A stretch of 64,000 nt of DNA from Aureibacter tunicatorum. GTDB taxonomy: Bacteria > Bacteroidota > Bacteroidia > Cytophagales > Cyclobacteriaceae. Position numbers and translations under genes: made by a program. This document shows, one piece after another, positions 62,522 through 64,000 of this stretch. Numbering within the stretch: the stretch's first letter is position 1; the number at the start of each line of letters is the position of its first letter. Below the pieces are notes generated by a model. It saw nothing but the letters and a program-made list of their open reading frames with translations, had not been told where the DNA came from and made no database searches. Where the stretch lies: assembly GCF_036492635.1 (NCBI RefSeq), contig NZ_AP025306.1, positions 62,001 to 126,000 of the forward strand, given 5' to 3'.

Positions 62522-64000
62522 ATGAAAGATTATTTTAATGGAAACTTTTCAAATGACAAACGAAGATTAGCAGGAAAGAAAGGAATATCAAAAATAGCAA
62601 GACCGGTGACTATTCAATGTATGATGCCTTCTTGTGATTTACGCTATTATTATTATAGAGATTTAGAATTGTCAGAAAGAGTGTCAGGAGATAAAGATCT
62701 TGAAAAGTTGGTGTATCTTCTTGATTCATACCATAAAATCAAACCTCTGGATTATAAGACTGTGTATCAACGTTTTGGGCTTCTGTCAAAAATGTTTGAA
62801 TCTTTAGCAAGTTGGTTTTCAAGAATTGTAGCCGTTTATTCCGATGATGGAAATATTGTGTTTCACGGTGGCGCTAAAGTTATGTATCGTTTGATGGCTG
62901 AAGTACAGGAAGAGCATGGTGAAATGGTGGACTATGTGATGTCTAATAATTTGCCCATTTGGATTAAAGAGTCTGCAAAATTGAATGAACCTTGGAATAG
63001 AAGAAACCTTAAAGGTTTGCCTAAGGAGGTGAATGAACTATGGGAGAAGTTGCTTAGTCAAAAAAGCAAGTTTGAGGTATTGGTTAATTCCAAAGAAAAA
63101 GTTTGGATGCCTAATGAAAGACATGGTAGACAAGAGTTATTGGGTGCTATTGATAAAGGCACTAAAGAAGTTGAATATACTCTGCCTGACGAGGAAGAAA
63201 CTAAAAAGAAGCTTTTGAGACCTTCGATAACAAAATATAATCCCAAGTTATGTGATGATGTGAAAACTAAAAAAAGTGTTCAATGGTCTGAAGAGGTTTT
63301 GGATCTGACTGATTCAAGGTTCGATTATTCAACAAGAGTGGCACCCCCGGATGATATTCTTACATCAAACTCTGGAATAATGAAAGGTGAATTTGCTAAA
63401 TCAATGACTCCTCAAGAATGGCATAAGGAGAAAAGGTACCATAAGAAACTCTCGAAGCCCAGTTCATGTCGACCGCACTTATATGGCCCCGATATTATGA
63501 CCGGAAGGGTTGCTTCTGCAAATAAATCCGTTATATCTGGTTTAGGAGAAATGAACTGGTTTCCGAATTTTGCTTTTAACATGTACAGAGAGATGGCAAG
63601 ATTGATGAATTTCGAAGAAGGACGATTCCTTATACGCGAACTATTAGGTGATCAATTGTCTGATACGTTTGGTAAAGCTGTGGTAGTTCCAGTTGCAGGG
63701 ACATTGTATGATCATCCTAATTATTTTGTGAATGTGCCGGAAGAATTAACAATTAAAGAAACAGTTTTAGAAAAAAAGATAGAAAAGGGTTTTGTTGATT
63801 TAAGCTTGCATATGCCTGAGGCTCCTAAGGACATAGAAATGTATCTTCCATCACGGAAACTTTTGGATACAGAATTATCAGCATTAGGAAATGATTGGAA
63901 AAGAATGCGTATGCAGGATGGCGAAGTTCATGAAAGAGGTCGTTTTATCCCAGTTCCAAGCTTTATACATTTGGCAACTCTATTATACATAATGAACTTA
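62522..64000 (+). CDS. large protein of unknown function, toxin/effector-like (3' end cut by window edge)
   Basis: The frame is open for 493 codons from the ATG at 62522 to the right edge. No signal peptide or TM is present. The N-terminal 30 residues are basic and polar (KDYFNGNFSNDKRRLAGKKG), followed by PVTIQCMMPSCD (28-39), recalling short sequences at the N-terminal end of some injection-system cargo. A helical segment is seen at 58-135 with FHGGAKVMYRLMAEVQEEHG (114-133). Near the edge PVPSFIHLATLLYIMN (477-492) has the hydrophobic frame of an M91/NleD-type zinc-protease helix, but T486-I490 stand where HExxH would be, so any zinc site is lost. This is a resemblance noticed by eye and unproven. 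It follows a terminator, so it is a separate unit. Confidence 0.5.
   Translation, partial: MKDYFNGNFSNDKRRLAGKKGISKIARPVTIQCMMPSCDLRYYYYRDLELSERVSGDKDLEKLVYLLDSYHKIKPLDYKTVYQRFGLLSKMFESLASWFSRIVAVYSDDGNIVFHGGAKVMYRLMAEVQEEHGEMVDYVMSNNLPIWIKESAKLNEPWNRRNLKGLPKEVNELWEKLLSQKSKFEVLVNSKEKVWMPNERHGRQELLGAIDKGTKEVEYTLPDEEETKKKLLRPSITKYNPKLCDDVKTKKSVQWSEEVLDLTDSRFDYSTRVAPPDDILTSNSGIMKGEFAKSMTPQEWHKEKRYHKKLSKPSSCRPHLYGPDIMTGRVASANKSVISGLGEMNWFPNFAFNMYREMARLMNFEEGRFLIRELLGDQLSDTFGKAVVVPVAGTLYDHPNYFVNVPEELTIKETVLEKKIEKGFVDLSLHMPEAPKDIEMYLPSRKLLDTELSALGNDWKRMRMQDGEVHERGRFIPVPSFIHLATLLYIMNL

Noticed and set aside
1-64000. tRNA, rRNA, CRISPR and insertion-sequence features
   Set aside because: No cloverleaf-type sequence, spacer array, transposase or terminal inverted repeats could be recognised on either strand.

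Overview
The window comes from an AT-rich member of the Bacteroidota, most likely a Cytophagales-type heterotroph (lineage inferred, not proven). Four secreted proteins end in type IX secretion (T9SS) C-terminal sorting domains. There is a DUF4270-type lipoprotein, several promoters fit the phylum's TTG / TAnnTTTG consensus, Shine-Dalgarno sequences are mostly weak, and many small lipoproteins carry short lipoboxes. I see no rRNA, tRNA, CRISPR array, insertion sequence or phage gene.

Left part (1-11.4 kb). A minus-strand pair resembles the two halves of the violacein enzyme VioB, encoded as separate genes; the ferritin-like half runs off the left edge. Next come six small, poorly known genes (3.1-5.6 kb), one apparently split by a frameshift. 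An RprX/RprY-like histidine kinase and response regulator follow, then small lipoproteins, a peroxiredoxin-like protein, and two RNA-binding proteins (cold-shock domain and RRM).

Middle (11.7-32 kb). A 2001-residue T9SS-exported leucine-rich-repeat protein is built of nine tandem modules. After it come a bestrophin-like channel, a thioredoxin-like protein, a GNAT enzyme, two tandem paralogous membrane proteins, two LpxL-type acyltransferases, an oxidoreductase, a pentapeptide-repeat protein, a VanZ-like membrane protein, a large disordered protein of unknown role with effector-like features, an L-amino-acid-oxidase-like flavoenzyme, a predicted beta-barrel protein and a glycosyltransferase.

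Right part (32-64 kb). Three tandem paralogous M43 metalloproteases with T9SS sorting domains differ by internal domain multiplication. They are followed by a Leloir pathway cluster (galK, galT, galM) and glycogen phosphorylase, which together would convert galactose to glucose-1-phosphate and release the same compound from glycogen. Then come a GNAT enzyme, an RND efflux pair without an outer-membrane factor, an AhpD-like protein, a DUF4270 lipoprotein overlapping a Kelch lipoprotein, a Spy-like periplasmic protein, a YdeP/FdhF-type molybdoenzyme with the sulfurtransferase FdhD two genes away, and a beta-helix lipoprotein. The last gene is cut by the right edge. It has no family I can name with confidence, but it shows traits of polymorphic-toxin or injection-system cargo.

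The strongest candidates for something undescribed are the split VioB-like pair, the two effector-like proteins (25.8-27.7 kb and 62.5 kb to the end), the nine-module LRR protein, and two start-codon-associated RNA hairpins (56345-56366 and 60971-61010).
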